From assembly GCA_020348305.1 (NCBI GenBank), contig CP070746.1, positions 1,737,899-1,780,717 on the forward strand: a stretch of 42,819 bases of DNA. The letters are read 5' to 3'. Shown one piece after another: positions 1 through 7,596 of the stretch. Below the pieces are notes generated by a model. The model searched no databases. It worked only from the letters and a program-made list of their open reading frames with translations, and was not told the origin of the DNA. Source of the DNA: Desulfobacterales bacterium. Its GTDB lineage: Bacteria; Desulfobacterota; Desulfobacteria; Desulfobacterales; JAHEIW01. The position numbers and the translations under genes are program-made. Numbering within the stretch: the first letter of the stretch is position 1; each line of letters starts with the position of its first letter.

Positions 1-304
1 GCGACCCATGCGATTTATTCCGGCATTCGCAGTGGCTTGTATTTTGATCATTATCGCGGGTATCATCGGTTACAGCAAGCTTAAAGACGGTGCTGAGTTT
101 CACGTGTCAACCATAATTCAAGCAGAGCAACTGGCTGAAAAGGATTTGGAGATCATTAGAAACTTAGATCTTCTAAAAGAGATGGATGCTATTCAAAAAT
201 TGGTCCGCATTGTTGATAATGCGCAGGATGGCCAACCTTCGGAGGAAAACAACAACAATACCCGAGGAATGAGACCAAACATTTATGGGGAAAGCTATGC
301 ATAA
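1..304 (+). CDS. C-terminal part of a single-pass membrane protein (possible anti-sigma factor)
   Basis: The reading frame is open to the left edge, so this is probably the 3' end of a longer gene; an internal ATG at position 8 would give 98 residues. The visible part has one hydrophobic segment (about residues 5-21 from that ATG), followed by a charged helical tail with the string LAEKDLEIIRNLDLLKEMD. No catalytic motif is visible. Its stop lies inside the start of the next gene (8-base overlap), which is DUF3106-like. In many Desulfobacterota and Proteobacteria, DUF3106 genes follow a sigma factor and a membrane anti-sigma factor, so an anti-sigma C-terminus is an inference from context only. 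Confidence 0.55.
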   Translation, partial: RPMRFIPAFAVACILIIIAGIIGYSKLKDGAEFHVSTIIQAEQLAEKDLEIIRNLDLLKEMDAIQKLVRIVDNAQDGQPSEENNNNTRGMRPNIYGESYA

Positions 305-773
305 GCACAACGATCTTATTTTTCGAACAGGTTGGATAACAGCATTACTAATGATGATCCTTTTATTTTATCCAAGTACTTCGTATAGCGCTCTGTCAAA
401 AAACTACCCCCAAAAATATCCGAACTTGTATCTATTAAATTAAGAAGATCAATCCTATGAAAATAAATTATTATCGAAAAGGAAAAAAAACCGGAATTAT
501 TTTGAAAATTTAAGCCCTGAAGAAAAAGAAGACATCCAAAAAAAATATAAGGAGTGGCAATCGCTTCCTCCAAAAGAGAAAGAAAAAATTCGGAAGCGAA
601 TGAAGCATTGGAGGAAGATGTCACCCTCGGAACAGGAGCTCTATCAACAACGATACAAACAATGGCAACACCTCTCCCCGAATGAGCGAAAAAAACTTCA
701 AAAAGATCTTGAAAGGTGGGAAAACCTTTCTCCACAGGAAAAAAATGCAATTCGCCAGCGTTTCAAACCATAG
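297..773 (+). pseudogene. DUF3106-like protein interrupted by an in-frame TAA
   Basis: The ATG at 297 is preceded by GGGG and overlaps the previous gene. It opens a frame with a signal-peptide-like start (positive MHKHND, then a hydrophobic stretch ending TSYSA). The frame hits TAA at 441-443 and then stays open in the same frame to TAG at 771-773. The downstream part encodes the tandem DUF3106 pattern: LSPEEKEDIQKKYKEWQ, LPPKEKEKIRKRMKHWR, MSPSEQELYQQRYKQWQ, LSPNERKKLQKDLERWE, LSPQEKNAIRQRFKP. Upstream and downstream parts share a frame, so a single nonsense change (or base-call error) breaks an otherwise intact gene of about 158 codons. The first in-frame ATG after the stop is at 600, so reinitiation would give only the last repeats. 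Confidence 0.72.
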
Positions 774-924
774 CGCTTCGTTGTAGTCGTAACTAACTAA
801 AATTGAATTTTTAAATTTGTCCGGTTTTTGATGGATGTAAACCATTTGCCCCGGCCAATCGTCTAACCCAGCAAACACTCTTTTTTTTGGATCGAATGAG
901 CTCTACGGAAAGGGGAATATAAAA

Positions 925-1359
925 ATGAAAATGATACGAGCAATTATTGTTATGGTGATGGCCCTTATTTTTTTAATTTCATGCGCGGCTACCCATTCGG
1001 GACGTTATAACACCCAAAGAGTTGCGATAATGGGAGCCGGGGTTGGTGCGCTGGCCGGGCAAGTACTTGGAAATGACGCGGAAAGCACACTGATTGGTGC
1101 AGGGGTCGGAACCTTGTTGGGCGCTATCGTCGGAAATGCAATCGACCAGCAACATCAAGCCGTAAGAGAAGCTGCCCTGACGAATAAAAGGGTTGTTTAT
1201 TATGCCAATAATAACCATGCGATCGAAGCGATACCAGGACCGGTGGATCAGCATACAAAATGTCGTAAAGTGACGAAGCGTGAGTGGGATAGAGGCCATC
1301 TGGTCAGTGAAAGAGTTGAAGAAGTATGCGAAGGAGAAAGGTTCTCAGAGGATTATTAA
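925..1359 (+). CDS. Glycine-zipper outer membrane lipoprotein
   Basis: This 144-residue protein starts after GGAAAGGGG and has a lipoprotein signal with lipobox LISC (Cys20), so it should be lipid-anchored in the envelope. Two glycine-rich hydrophobic runs (about residues 36-50 and 57-73, with GAGVGALAGQVLG and GAGVGTLLGAIVGNAID) match the glycine-zipper 2TM or 17-kDa antigen/SlyB type. The C-terminal part (residues 95-144) carries two Cys (TKCRKVTKREWD and EEVCEG), which fits a small disulfide-bonded soluble tail typical of these proteins. The role of the family is poorly defined and usually linked to envelope integrity. It is monocistronic here, with no clear terminator after it. Confidence 0.82.
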   Translation: MKMIRAIIVMVMALIFLISCAATHSGRYNTQRVAIMGAGVGALAGQVLGNDAESTLIGAGVGTLLGAIVGNAIDQQHQAVREAALTNKRVVYYANNNHAIEAIPGPVDQHTKCRKVTKREWDRGHLVSERVEEVCEGERFSEDY

Positions 1360-1377
1360 CGGATTAGGTGCCTAACT

Positions 1378-1581
1378 TTATTCCTTTTCCGGAAAACCGT
1401 TTTCGGTTTCCTCTTGCAACTGTTGGGTCCATTCTCGCAGGGTATCACCCGTGGCATGATATCATCGATCCATCTGATCATCGGTAAGTTTCTGCGTCAG
1501 CCACAGGGGTGATAACCGTGCCCGATGAAGAATTTCATCGGAATATGCATTGCCGACGCTGCTGAAAATGACGAGGGCGGT
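1378..1581 (-). pseudogene. C-terminal remnant of a formamidopyrimidine-DNA glycosylase (Fpg/MutM family)
   Basis: Read on the minus strand from about 1581, the frame gives ALVIFSSVGNAYSDEILHRA, then RLSPLWLTQKLTDDQMDR, a TGA stop (about 1464-1466), then YHATGDTLREWTQQLQEE and TENGFPEKE before TAA at 1378-1380. GNAYSDEILHRARLSP is the helix-two-turn-helix signature of Fpg/Nei glycosylases, and DTLREW...GFPEK continues the same family. The catalytic N-terminus (Pro2/Glu3) and the C-terminal zinc finger are both absent, and the surviving segment has an internal stop. It cannot encode an active enzyme. See the finding on the deletion scar with the neighbouring oxidoreductase remnant. Confidence 0.75.
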
Positions 1582-1720
1582 TGCATCTCTTGGCTTTCGT
1601 CTGAAGAGCCAAAAATAAAAAATCCAAAAAATTCTGTTCATCCTGTCAAAAAAAAATCACCCCTGCGTTGAAAACCTCTTACATATCTGGTATCGATAAA
1701 CCCTCATCATCGTCAACTAT

Positions 1721-2625
1721 AGAACAGATCAGCAATGGCACAAAAAGGTGGTTCACGAATTATTCATGACACCAACGGCTCGCTATGCAGATATCCTGTT
1801 ACCGATTTCCCATTATATGGAAGAAGAAGATATCGGAACGCCATGGATCGGAGGGCCTTATTATATCTACATGAATCAAGTCATCGAAGCGTTGTCCGAC
1901 ACGCACTCCGATCTGGCCATCTTTTCGCAGCTGGCCTCACGGTTAGGATTAGAAACGTATAATCCAAAATCCGACCAACAGTGGCTTATGCAGTTTGTCT
2001 CGGCGACTTCCGCGCTTCCTGAATTCGACGATTTCAAACGCAAGGGGGTGCATCGGATAGAGCTGAAAAAACCCTTTATTGCATTTCAAAAGCAGATTGA
2101 AGATCCCCAAAGACATCCGTTTGCCACGCCTTCGGGTAAAATCGAAATTTATAGCCAGCATATCGCTGAAATGCACCATCCGCTAATACCGGCAATTCCC
2201 AAATATATCGAACCATGGGAAGGCCCAACCGATGCCCTGGCGAATAAATATCCCATTCAACTTGTCAGTCCCCATGCCAAAACCAGAGTCAACTCTCAGT
2301 TTGATAATATTTCCCATCTGAAAAAAAGGCGGACGATCGGATCTGGCTTAACCCGGATGATGCGCGTAGGCGCGGTATTGAAGACGGAGATCGGGTGATC
2401 GTCTATAATGATCGCGGTTCTCTGCGGTCCGTTGCAAACGTCACTGATCGCATAATACCGGGAGTTGCCAGCTTGGATGCGGGTGCCTGGTACGATCCGG
2501 ATCACCAGGGAATTGACAACGGCGGTTGCGTTAACGTGCTCACCCGAGACAAGATGTCGCCTTGCGGTGCCTTTGCCTGCAACAGTTGTTTGGTAGATAT
2601 TAAACCGGCCCCAGAGAATCAATAA
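1721..2625 (+). pseudogene. 3' remnant of a molybdopterin oxidoreductase (DMSO reductase family) with a frameshift
   Basis: The recognisable part begins near 1736 and runs [20 protein letters not shown], which is the molybdopterin-binding core signature of anaerobic DMSO-reductase-type enzymes. It continues through a substrate-domain-like stretch ([32 protein letters not shown]). At a run of A residues near 2321-2327 the frame shifts by one. The next frame gives [20 protein letters not shown] and then [10 protein letters not shown], and ends [20 protein letters not shown] before TAA, a normal C-terminus (molybdopterin-dinucleotide-binding fold). About 300 residues of an expected 700 or more remain; the Fe-S and N-terminal catalytic parts are missing, and a few residues before HELF look deleted too. 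Confidence 0.85.
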
Positions 2626-2814
2626 AAAGAAGAGTATCTTGCTGTTACATAAATCTTTCCTGATCAAATCTGAGCAAATTTGTTGGTTTCATTATCTAAA
2701 ATCATACATCTGTCGACTAAAAGATAAAACAGGGATGGAAAATTAACTCGAAAAATTTCGTTCTGTGACACTAACAGCTTGGATTTAAATATAATGTTAA
2801 GCGCAACACAAGCC

Positions 2815-2830
2815 TGGTACGGTAATTGCT
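2815..2830 (+). promoter_or_regulatory. Sigma-54 (RpoN) -24/-12 promoter
   Basis: TGGTACGGTAATTGCT matches the RpoN consensus TGGYACRNNNNTTGCW at every defined position. The GG of the -24 element (2816-2817) and the GC of the -12 element (2828-2829) are exactly 10 bases apart. Transcription would start near 2841, about 60 bases before the hydrogenase protease start. No enhancer-binding protein gene is in the window. Confidence 0.75.
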
Positions 2831-2901
2831 GTAAACTGTAAATTGGTGATTAAGCCAAAAAGTGAGCCGGAAAGTTGAAATGTTAGACTCGGAAGATGCC
2901 A

Positions 2902-3363
2902 ATGAAGACGCTGGTTCTGGGTATTGGAAATTTACTCTACGGTGATAAAGGCGTCGGCGTTCACGCAGCTCGTAAGCTTCTTGAAGAGAAGTTGCCTGAT
3001 AACACAAAAATACTTCAGGTCGAAACGTCCGCCTTGGAAGTTTTGCCCGACCTGGAAGACTATGAGCGCATAATTGTGCTGGACGCCATGGAAACTGGGG
3101 GTATTCCGGGAACAGTGTACCGCCTGCGCATCGATAGTTGCAAAAGCCCTAAAGAAATAGCCTCCATGCATGCTTTCGATATCTTCGCCGCTCTGGCACT
3201 GGCCGGCGGCAATAAGCCCTCGCAAGTCATCGCCCTCGGTGTCGAGCCCGCTAATTTAGAATGGTCTACGGAACTTTCTCCCCAAGTACATAGGGCCCTT
3301 CCGTTCTTACTTGATTCGGTAAAACGAGAAATCAGCGGACAAGACCCTTATTTTCAATTATAA
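2902..3363 (+). CDS. Hydrogenase maturation protease (HyaD/HybD/HupD family)
   Basis: This 153-residue peptidase should clip the C-terminus of a NiFe-hydrogenase large subunit after nickel insertion. The family N-terminus LVLGIGNLLYGDKGVGVHAA is clear, as are the central IIVLDAM, the SMHAFDI motif and the C-terminal GVEPANLEWSTELSP. In E. coli HybD the nickel ligands are Glu16, Asp62 and His93. Asp (in VLDAM) and His (in SMHAF) are present here, but the position matching Glu16 is Lys16. The start at 2902 is chosen over an ATG at 2896 because GGAAG (2891-2895) then has a 6-base spacing. The gene is alone: no hydrogenase structural genes occur in the window. It sits behind a perfect RpoN element. 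Confidence 0.88.
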   Translation: MKTLVLGIGNLLYGDKGVGVHAARKLLEEKLPDNTKILQVETSALEVLPDLEDYERIIVLDAMETGGIPGTVYRLRIDSCKSPKEIASMHAFDIFAALALAGGNKPSQVIALGVEPANLEWSTELSPQVHRALPFLLDSVKREISGQDPYFQL

Positions 3364-3521
3364 TTCTTGCTTCAATCTTTAAAACCATACAAGCTGTGAA
3401 ACCATTTACATATGATCTGTTAAATCTTTTTCCCAATTACTATGTAATCGCTATTCCACCGCATGCCGCATTCATCGCTAATCCCCTGTTATTACTAAGT
3501 AATAGTAGTTGGGAGTCTATT

Positions 3522-3537
3522 TTGCACGGTTTTTGCT
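3522..3537 (+). promoter_or_regulatory. Candidate sigma-54 promoter upstream of the PilZ gene
   Basis: TTGCACGGTTTTTGCT differs from the RpoN consensus TGGCACGNNNNTTGCW at one position, the first G of the -24 pair. The -24 to -12 spacing is exact. It lies about 52 bases before the start codon at 3589, so the predicted start of transcription (near 3548) leaves a short leader with the ribosome site. Confidence 0.5.
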
Positions 3538-3588
3538 AAAAATAATTCTGTAATAATTGTTGGAAAAAATTTTGCAGGAAATTGAACC

Positions 3589-4131
3589 ATGCCGGCGACA
3601 GATGGAAAATTAACCAAATACGATGTCATATCGCGTTTATTGCACTTGATTGATGGTATATCTGAAGACCAGCAGTTTGTACTTTTTAAGCATTTGTTTA
3701 AAGATAGTCTGGCCAATCAACTGCTCAAGCGGATCATCGATTTGTCCGAGAATCAACGCCTGATTCTCATGAAGCACATAGAGGAACTGGCTTCAGAAAA
3801 CAATAACGGAGATAAACGCAAAGCACCCAGAAAAGACTGTTTGATCAATACGAACATAAGGGTCCAGGGCTCAATATACAACAGCTACATTTTGGACATC
3901 AATCAATATGGGGCATACATCGAAACCAATGAGTCCTTTTCGGTTGGACAGGAAATGAAGTTGACGTTCGCAACACTCAACTCCAGAGAGCCTTTAAATA
4001 TATGCGGTGAAGTTATACGGAAAGATGCCCAGGGCGTCGGAGTAAAATTTCAAATTTTATCGGAGCGCGAATTGAAAACAATCCGATCGTTTGTTGAAAA
4101 CAGCGAGGTCGTTTATGAAATAAACAGCTGA
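3589..4131 (+). CDS. PilZ-domain protein (probable cyclic-di-GMP receptor)
   Basis: This is a 180-residue protein. Residues 1-74 are a helical, charged N-terminal region with a repeated pattern (LLHLIDGISEDQQFVLFKHL and LLKRIIDLSENQRLILMKHI look like two copies of one helical module). Residues 76-175 form a PilZ domain. The two ligand motifs are visible: RxxxR as R77-KAP-R81, and DINQYG for (D/N)xSxxG with Asn in place of Ser. PilZ domains bind cyclic-di-GMP and alter motility, exopolysaccharide or gene expression. The ribosome site is GCAGGA. It stands alone, so the output partner cannot be told from context. Confidence 0.85.
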   Translation: MPATDGKLTKYDVISRLLHLIDGISEDQQFVLFKHLFKDSLANQLLKRIIDLSENQRLILMKHIEELASENNNGDKRKAPRKDCLINTNIRVQGSIYNSYILDINQYGAYIETNESFSVGQEMKLTFATLNSREPLNICGEVIRKDAQGVGVKFQILSERELKTIRSFVENSEVVYEINS

Positions 4132-4200
4132 TATGAACTTGTTGAAAGGCTAATTAGTTAAATGGTCAGATCGTAAAGGCAAAGATCATTTTTTAGCAAG

Positions 4201-4725
4201 TTAACTAAATTCTCGGATTAGATCAGATATGACCATGTCCGAAAATCCTTTTGAATAAAGAAACCGGTAAATTTTATCTCTTCTTTTTTTGCTATCTTCT
4301 TCTCTCTCAAAGCTTTTCATTTTCTTTTGCAGAATTTTTCTTGCAATCTCGTGTTCATCGATTTCGGAGCTGCTCTCATTTAAAATGCTTTCAAAACGAT
4401 CGCCGCTTAGACCCTTCTTCTTTAGTTCCAATCGAATCCGACGAAATCCAAAGCCCCTTCTGGCAAGTTGACCGATATACATCCGTGCGGTTCTTTCGTC
4501 ATTAATGTAATCGAGGCGTTCGCATTCCGTCAAAACGGCATCAATGACGCCGCAGCCATAGCCTCGCTGCCTAAGTTTGTGCTGGAGTTCGAAGCCGGTG
4601 TGATCCCGGCGGGCCAGTAGACGCACAGCCGTATTCATGGCTTTCCGATATGGGTCTTTGGAGATGGTTTTTTCATTCATGAAAGGTCTCAACAGACACC
4701 GGCTGGAAACTGGTTTTCGGTCCAT
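4201..4725 (-). CDS. recX: RecX-family regulatory protein
   Basis: RecX binds RecA filaments and limits recombinase activity. The protein of up to 174 residues has the family's three-helix repeats: AVRLLARRDHTGFELQHKLR, then LDYINDERTARMYIGQLARR with GFGFRRIRLELKKKGL, and a last repeat with KIYRFLYSKGFS and VISDLIREF. Two ATG starts are possible, 4725 and 4680; neither has a convincing ribosome site, and the conserved core begins after the second. recX usually lies next to recA, but no recA is present here. The end at 4201 faces the PilZ gene with no obvious terminator. Confidence 0.88.
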   Translation of the reverse strand: MDRKPVSSRCLLRPFMNEKTISKDPYRKAMNTAVRLLARRDHTGFELQHKLRQRGYGCGVIDAVLTECERLDYINDERTARMYIGQLARRGFGFRRIRLELKKKGLSGDRFESILNESSSEIDEHEIARKILQKKMKSFEREEDSKKRRDKIYRFLYSKGFSDMVISDLIREFS

Positions 4726-4747
4726 GCATATAATAATGATAGTCTGT

Positions 4748-5584
4748 TTATGAAGGGATGCGGGGTCCCTTAATCTGATAGCCGTCTTTACGGAAAAGTT
4801 TGCTCATACCTCGGACATGGGGTGCGCCTACAAAAGCAATGACCTCACCCTCATTTAAGTATGCCTGCATCCTTTCATAGAATATTTCATCGCGATGGTC
4901 GATGACGGATTGATGGCGGCTGGGAAACCTCAGACCCATCGACCTCAGTTTTTCCAAATCCCCATCCAGATAGCATTCAACATAAGCCTGGGCGAGAATC
5001 GGCCAGCGGTCTACATTCCCCAGAAACTCCAGGATCCGTTCGTGGGGAAGACGCTCGAGCACCTTAATTTGCTCTTCGATGGTTTCCAAAAAGACGATAT
5101 TTTTTCCCAATTGCTTCGCTATCGTGTAACCCTCTAGATCAACCGAGTATTTCCATCCGTTTTTTTTCAAGTAACTGGACCAGATGGTAAAAAAGGCCAG
5201 CCAGGGCGTCATGCCCTTTATCATGTCATACACGGGATTTTCTATTCTTAGCTTGCAGAGATCCATAATAAAGAACAAATTGGGATCGCGGCAAGCCGGC
5301 CTTAAGGCATTGGTAATTTCATCGATGGTCTTCTTATCGAGCTCATCGAAGAGATGGTAAGAATTTTGACTATCGAATCCTGCATTGACCACCTTCGCCA
5401 TATTGTCGTCGTCAAGGGGGCCCTCAAAAATAGCCGTACGGGCGATTTTTAAATATCTGCGAAGCGAGGATTTATAACTATAGGGAAAGAAATGGGCAGT
5501 GCCAACCAGATAGGATACCCTGTTATCTTTTTCCACCTCCCAAATCATCTTTAGTTCTTTTTTTCTGGACCTTATGAAAAACAT
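4748..5584 (-). CDS. TraB/PrgY/GumN-family protein
   Basis: This 278-residue protein has the two family landmarks: an N-terminal GTAHFFP (GxxH) after the strand SYLVG, and a C-terminal VIAFVGAPHVRGM (GxxH). An acidic IFEGPLDDD follows the first motif. The family (TraB, PrgY, GumN, and the animal Tiki proteases) is thought to include metal-dependent peptidases acting on small peptides or signals; the substrate here is unknown. No signal peptide is evident, although a hydrophobic aromatic stretch (MTPWLAFFTIWSSYL) lies mid-protein. An internal ATG at 5548 is an alternative start close to the conserved core. It lies 22 bases before recX on the same strand, so the two may be co-transcribed. Confidence 0.7.
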   Translation of the reverse strand: MFFIRSRKKELKMIWEVEKDNRVSYLVGTAHFFPYSYKSSLRRYLKIARTAIFEGPLDDDNMAKVVNAGFDSQNSYHLFDELDKKTIDEITNALRPACRDPNLFFIMDLCKLRIENPVYDMIKGMTPWLAFFTIWSSYLKKNGWKYSVDLEGYTIAKQLGKNIVFLETIEEQIKVLERLPHERILEFLGNVDRWPILAQAYVECYLDGDLEKLRSMGLRFPSRHQSVIDHRDEIFYERMQAYLNEGEVIAFVGAPHVRGMSKLFRKDGYQIKGPRIPS

Positions 5585-5695
5585 ACGCTCACGTCTTCAA
5601 CTATATGCTCATTTAAGATTTTTCATTTACTGAACGCAATATTCCATCATTCAATCATTTCAATATTCCATTTTCGGACATCGTGAATATAACAA

Positions 5696-6544
5696 TCAAA
5701 ATTTGCCTATTGCCCTGATCGCTTCCCACATAGATAGCTTTTGGAGTGCAAGTTCACACATTTCATATCGGAGAGTGGGTCTTCCACCCCATTTTTCTTT
5801 AAACCGTCGTATACCTTTATTGACCCCCAGACCCAGATGAATGTAACTTTTTCCGTATTCAACACTCATCTCAATCAATTCGAAGAGCAAAAGATCGGAT
5901 GCCCCGAGAACATAATTTTGTTTAGAATAGCATCCGATAATATAATTGGAAAAATCTTTTGCCGCAAGGTCAACAACATAAAATGCCGTTAAATGGTCAT
6001 TGGAGTCCCAGGCGTTCAAAACAAAACAACTGTCGGCATGCCCGATATACCCCGGCATCTTGAATAAAAGGTTTTGTACGCGAACAGGCGGATTGACGCG
6101 GTCGATAAATTCGCGCATGACTTCATCGTGGGCGCTCCGCGTGCTTGAAGATCGTTCGATACTCAATGTTTGCCGTGCCTTTTTTAGGTTGCGCTGAATA
6201 ACTTTAGGAATGGTGGGTTTTTCGGCATTAAGCGTGTAGTAATGATCGCTGTCGCTTTCTTTGCAAATTGTAGAAATTGAAAGCGGCAACTCCGGTGCAA
6301 TCAGGGAAATAGTTCTCGGTCGTATTTGTTTTTTGATCTTCTCAATAACACATTCAAATTTCTCTAAGATGAAATTCCGTTGCAGAGGATAACCGACTAG
6401 AATTGTCCAGTCGTTTTTGCGGCAACCAAAATAATCATCCATTAAAAACGGCTCGCCATCGCAGAGATATGTCATCAGGCCAACGATATGCTCGGGTATA
6501 TAGGCGTGGGTTAAAATATAGTTTTCTTCTTCGCGGCTTAGCAT
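5696..6544 (-). CDS. GNAT/FemAB-like acyltransferase domain protein
   Basis: This 282-residue protein shows a C-terminal pattern common in FemAB/GNAT-fold acyltransferases: CFVLNAWDSNDHLTAFYVVD, then SDLLLFELIEMSVEYGKSY followed by HLGLGVNKGIRRFKEKWGG. The last stretch resembles the end of the acyl-CoA-binding fold, in which the residue path returns to the active site. The N-terminal 110 residues are not recognised. The start follows GGAAG and overlaps the end of the upstream small gene (7 bases), so the two are probably translationally coupled. Substrate and acceptor are unknown; an aminoacyl- or acyl-transfer role is only a fold-based inference. Confidence 0.55.
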   Translation of the reverse strand: MLSREEENYILTHAYIPEHIVGLMTYLCDGEPFLMDDYFGCRKNDWTILVGYPLQRNFILEKFECVIEKIKKQIRPRTISLIAPELPLSISTICKESDSDHYYTLNAEKPTIPKVIQRNLKKARQTLSIERSSSTRSAHDEVMREFIDRVNPPVRVQNLLFKMPGYIGHADSCFVLNAWDSNDHLTAFYVVDLAAKDFSNYIIGCYSKQNYVLGASDLLLFELIEMSVEYGKSYIHLGLGVNKGIRRFKEKWGGRPTLRYEMCELALQKLSMWEAIRAIGKF

Positions 6545-6822
6545 TCGGATTCTTCCTTTAGGTATCCATTATTTTTTAAGTATTTCAGAATTTCGAAATG
6601 AATCGTCTTTTCGATATCTTGCTCTAAAGCATCCAATTTGAGGTTCGGATAGCGTCTTTCAAGCTCCTGTTGATTATACAAGCGTTCAGTGGAGAGACTA
6701 TCCGGAACAAATGATCCATCTTGGACCTCAAACTCAAATTTTACCCGTATGGGTATGCCTACACTTTCAAATCCTAAATCAAGGATGTGGTAAAATACTT
6801 TTTTTTCAACCACCCATACCAT
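6538..6822 (-). CDS. Small conserved-looking protein coupled to the acyltransferase-like gene
   Basis: I do not recognise this 94-residue protein. It is soluble, with a beta-rich N-terminal half (VWVVEKKVFYHILDLGF, IPIRVKFEFEVQDG) and a helical C-terminal half rich in Lys and Glu (LDALEQDIEKTIHFEILKYL). It has no signal peptide and no Cys cluster; the single Cys is at the C-terminus. The stop overlaps the start of the acyltransferase-like gene, which supports it being real and acting with that product. It is the first gene of the minus-strand group that may run down to recX. Confidence 0.5.
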   Translation of the reverse strand: MVWVVEKKVFYHILDLGFESVGIPIRVKFEFEVQDGSFVPDSLSTERLYNQQELERRYPNLKLDALEQDIEKTIHFEILKYLKNNGYLKEESEC

Positions 6823-7237
6823 CTGGAATCTTCTTATTTTAATATGATCGGTTCGCTAAGTTTTTGCAAATATTACCATTCTTAGAAAAAATAAAGTTGT
6901 GCGAGCTATCACCCCGACTCACCTGTATACAAAATTACATAAAATTTGATTATAAACCGGGTAACTGTCAAGAGATTAAATTGGCTTATCTCCACCTCGT
7001 CAATGATAAAACATATTATTTAAATAGCATTCAGAATTTAATAGAAAATCTAAATTGCTGAATGATAATCAATTAATTAAAAAAAGCTAAAGTTTATATA
7101 AATGTTGCCGATATTACGTTAAACAACACCAGAGTTTGACATAATATGAATACTGCGCTAATGTTATTAAAGTATAAACCAATTTCGGCCGGATGAAATA
7201 GGCTTTAATCCGGTCAGATGTTGAGGAGAATGTTACA
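6823..7237. other. Intergenic region between divergent genes, holding the flgM promoter
   Basis: This 415-base AT-rich stretch separates the minus-strand group from flgM. Apart from the sigma-28 promoter at 7088-7114 and the flgM ribosome site, I see no conserved structure. A 65-codon open frame at 6864-7061 has no ribosome site and no recognisable content. Confidence 0.5.
7088..7114 (+). promoter_or_regulatory. Sigma-28 (FliA) promoter of flgM
   Basis: TAAAGTTT at 7088-7095, an 11-base spacer, then GCCGATAT at 7107-7114. This matches the flagellar sigma-28 consensus TAAAGTTT-N11-GCCGATAA at 15 of 16 positions. Transcription would begin near 7121, leaving a leader of about 115 bases. Confidence 0.85.
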
Positions 7238-7543
7238 ATGGAAATTACCCCAAAAAATACCGTTGATACCGATGCTTATGTAAAGCACATTAACGATAAA
7301 CAGAAAACTGAGATCACCTCCGATAAAGCCGTAAATCAGGGTGCTAAAGCAGATAAGGTCGATATTTCGGACGCTGCAAAGGAGATTCAGGAGGTAAGAA
7401 AGCAATTGGATAACACACCCGATGTTCGGACCGAAAAAGTCGAACAGCTAAAAAACCAAATTGAAAAGGGAACCTATGAAATAAAATCAGAGGAAATAGC
7501 GGAAAAGATGCTCAAAGAGTCTTTGTTCAACGATTTGTTTTAA
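7238..7543 (+). CDS. flgM: Anti-sigma-28 factor FlgM
   Basis: FlgM holds FliA (sigma-28) inactive until the flagellar hook is complete and FlgM is exported. The 101-residue protein has the family layout: a disordered, charged N-terminal half and the C-terminal sigma-binding helices (DKVDISDAAKEIQEVRKQL, then VEQLKNQIEKGTYEI and EEIAEKMLKESLFNDL). The ribosome site is GAGGAG. The gene is preceded by a near-perfect sigma-28 promoter, so the product would restrain its own sigma factor, a feedback loop known for FlgM in enteric bacteria. No other flagellar gene is nearby, and a terminator follows, so it forms its own unit. Confidence 0.93.
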   Translation: MEITPKNTVDTDAYVKHINDKQKTEITSDKAVNQGAKADKVDISDAAKEIQEVRKQLDNTPDVRTEKVEQLKNQIEKGTYEIKSEEIAEKMLKESLFNDLF

Positions 7544-7596
7544 TGGCTTAAGAAGGAAAACCAGAACTGATATAAGAAATTATTTTCTCAATAAAC

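Noticed and set aside
2321..2327. Programmed frameshift in the molybdopterin oxidoreductase
   Set aside because: The gene also lacks its 5' half and internal residues, so the homopolymer shift is better explained as decay.
5634..5678. Degenerate repeat ATTCCATC / ATTCAATC / ATTTCAAT / ATTCCATT before the minus-strand group
   Set aside because: Period about 8 and only four imperfect units; too short and AT-rich to claim as a repeat family.
6864..7061. 65-codon plus-strand open frame before flgM
   Set aside because: No ribosome site; low-complexity AT-rich content; it lies upstream of the flgM promoter without any family signal.
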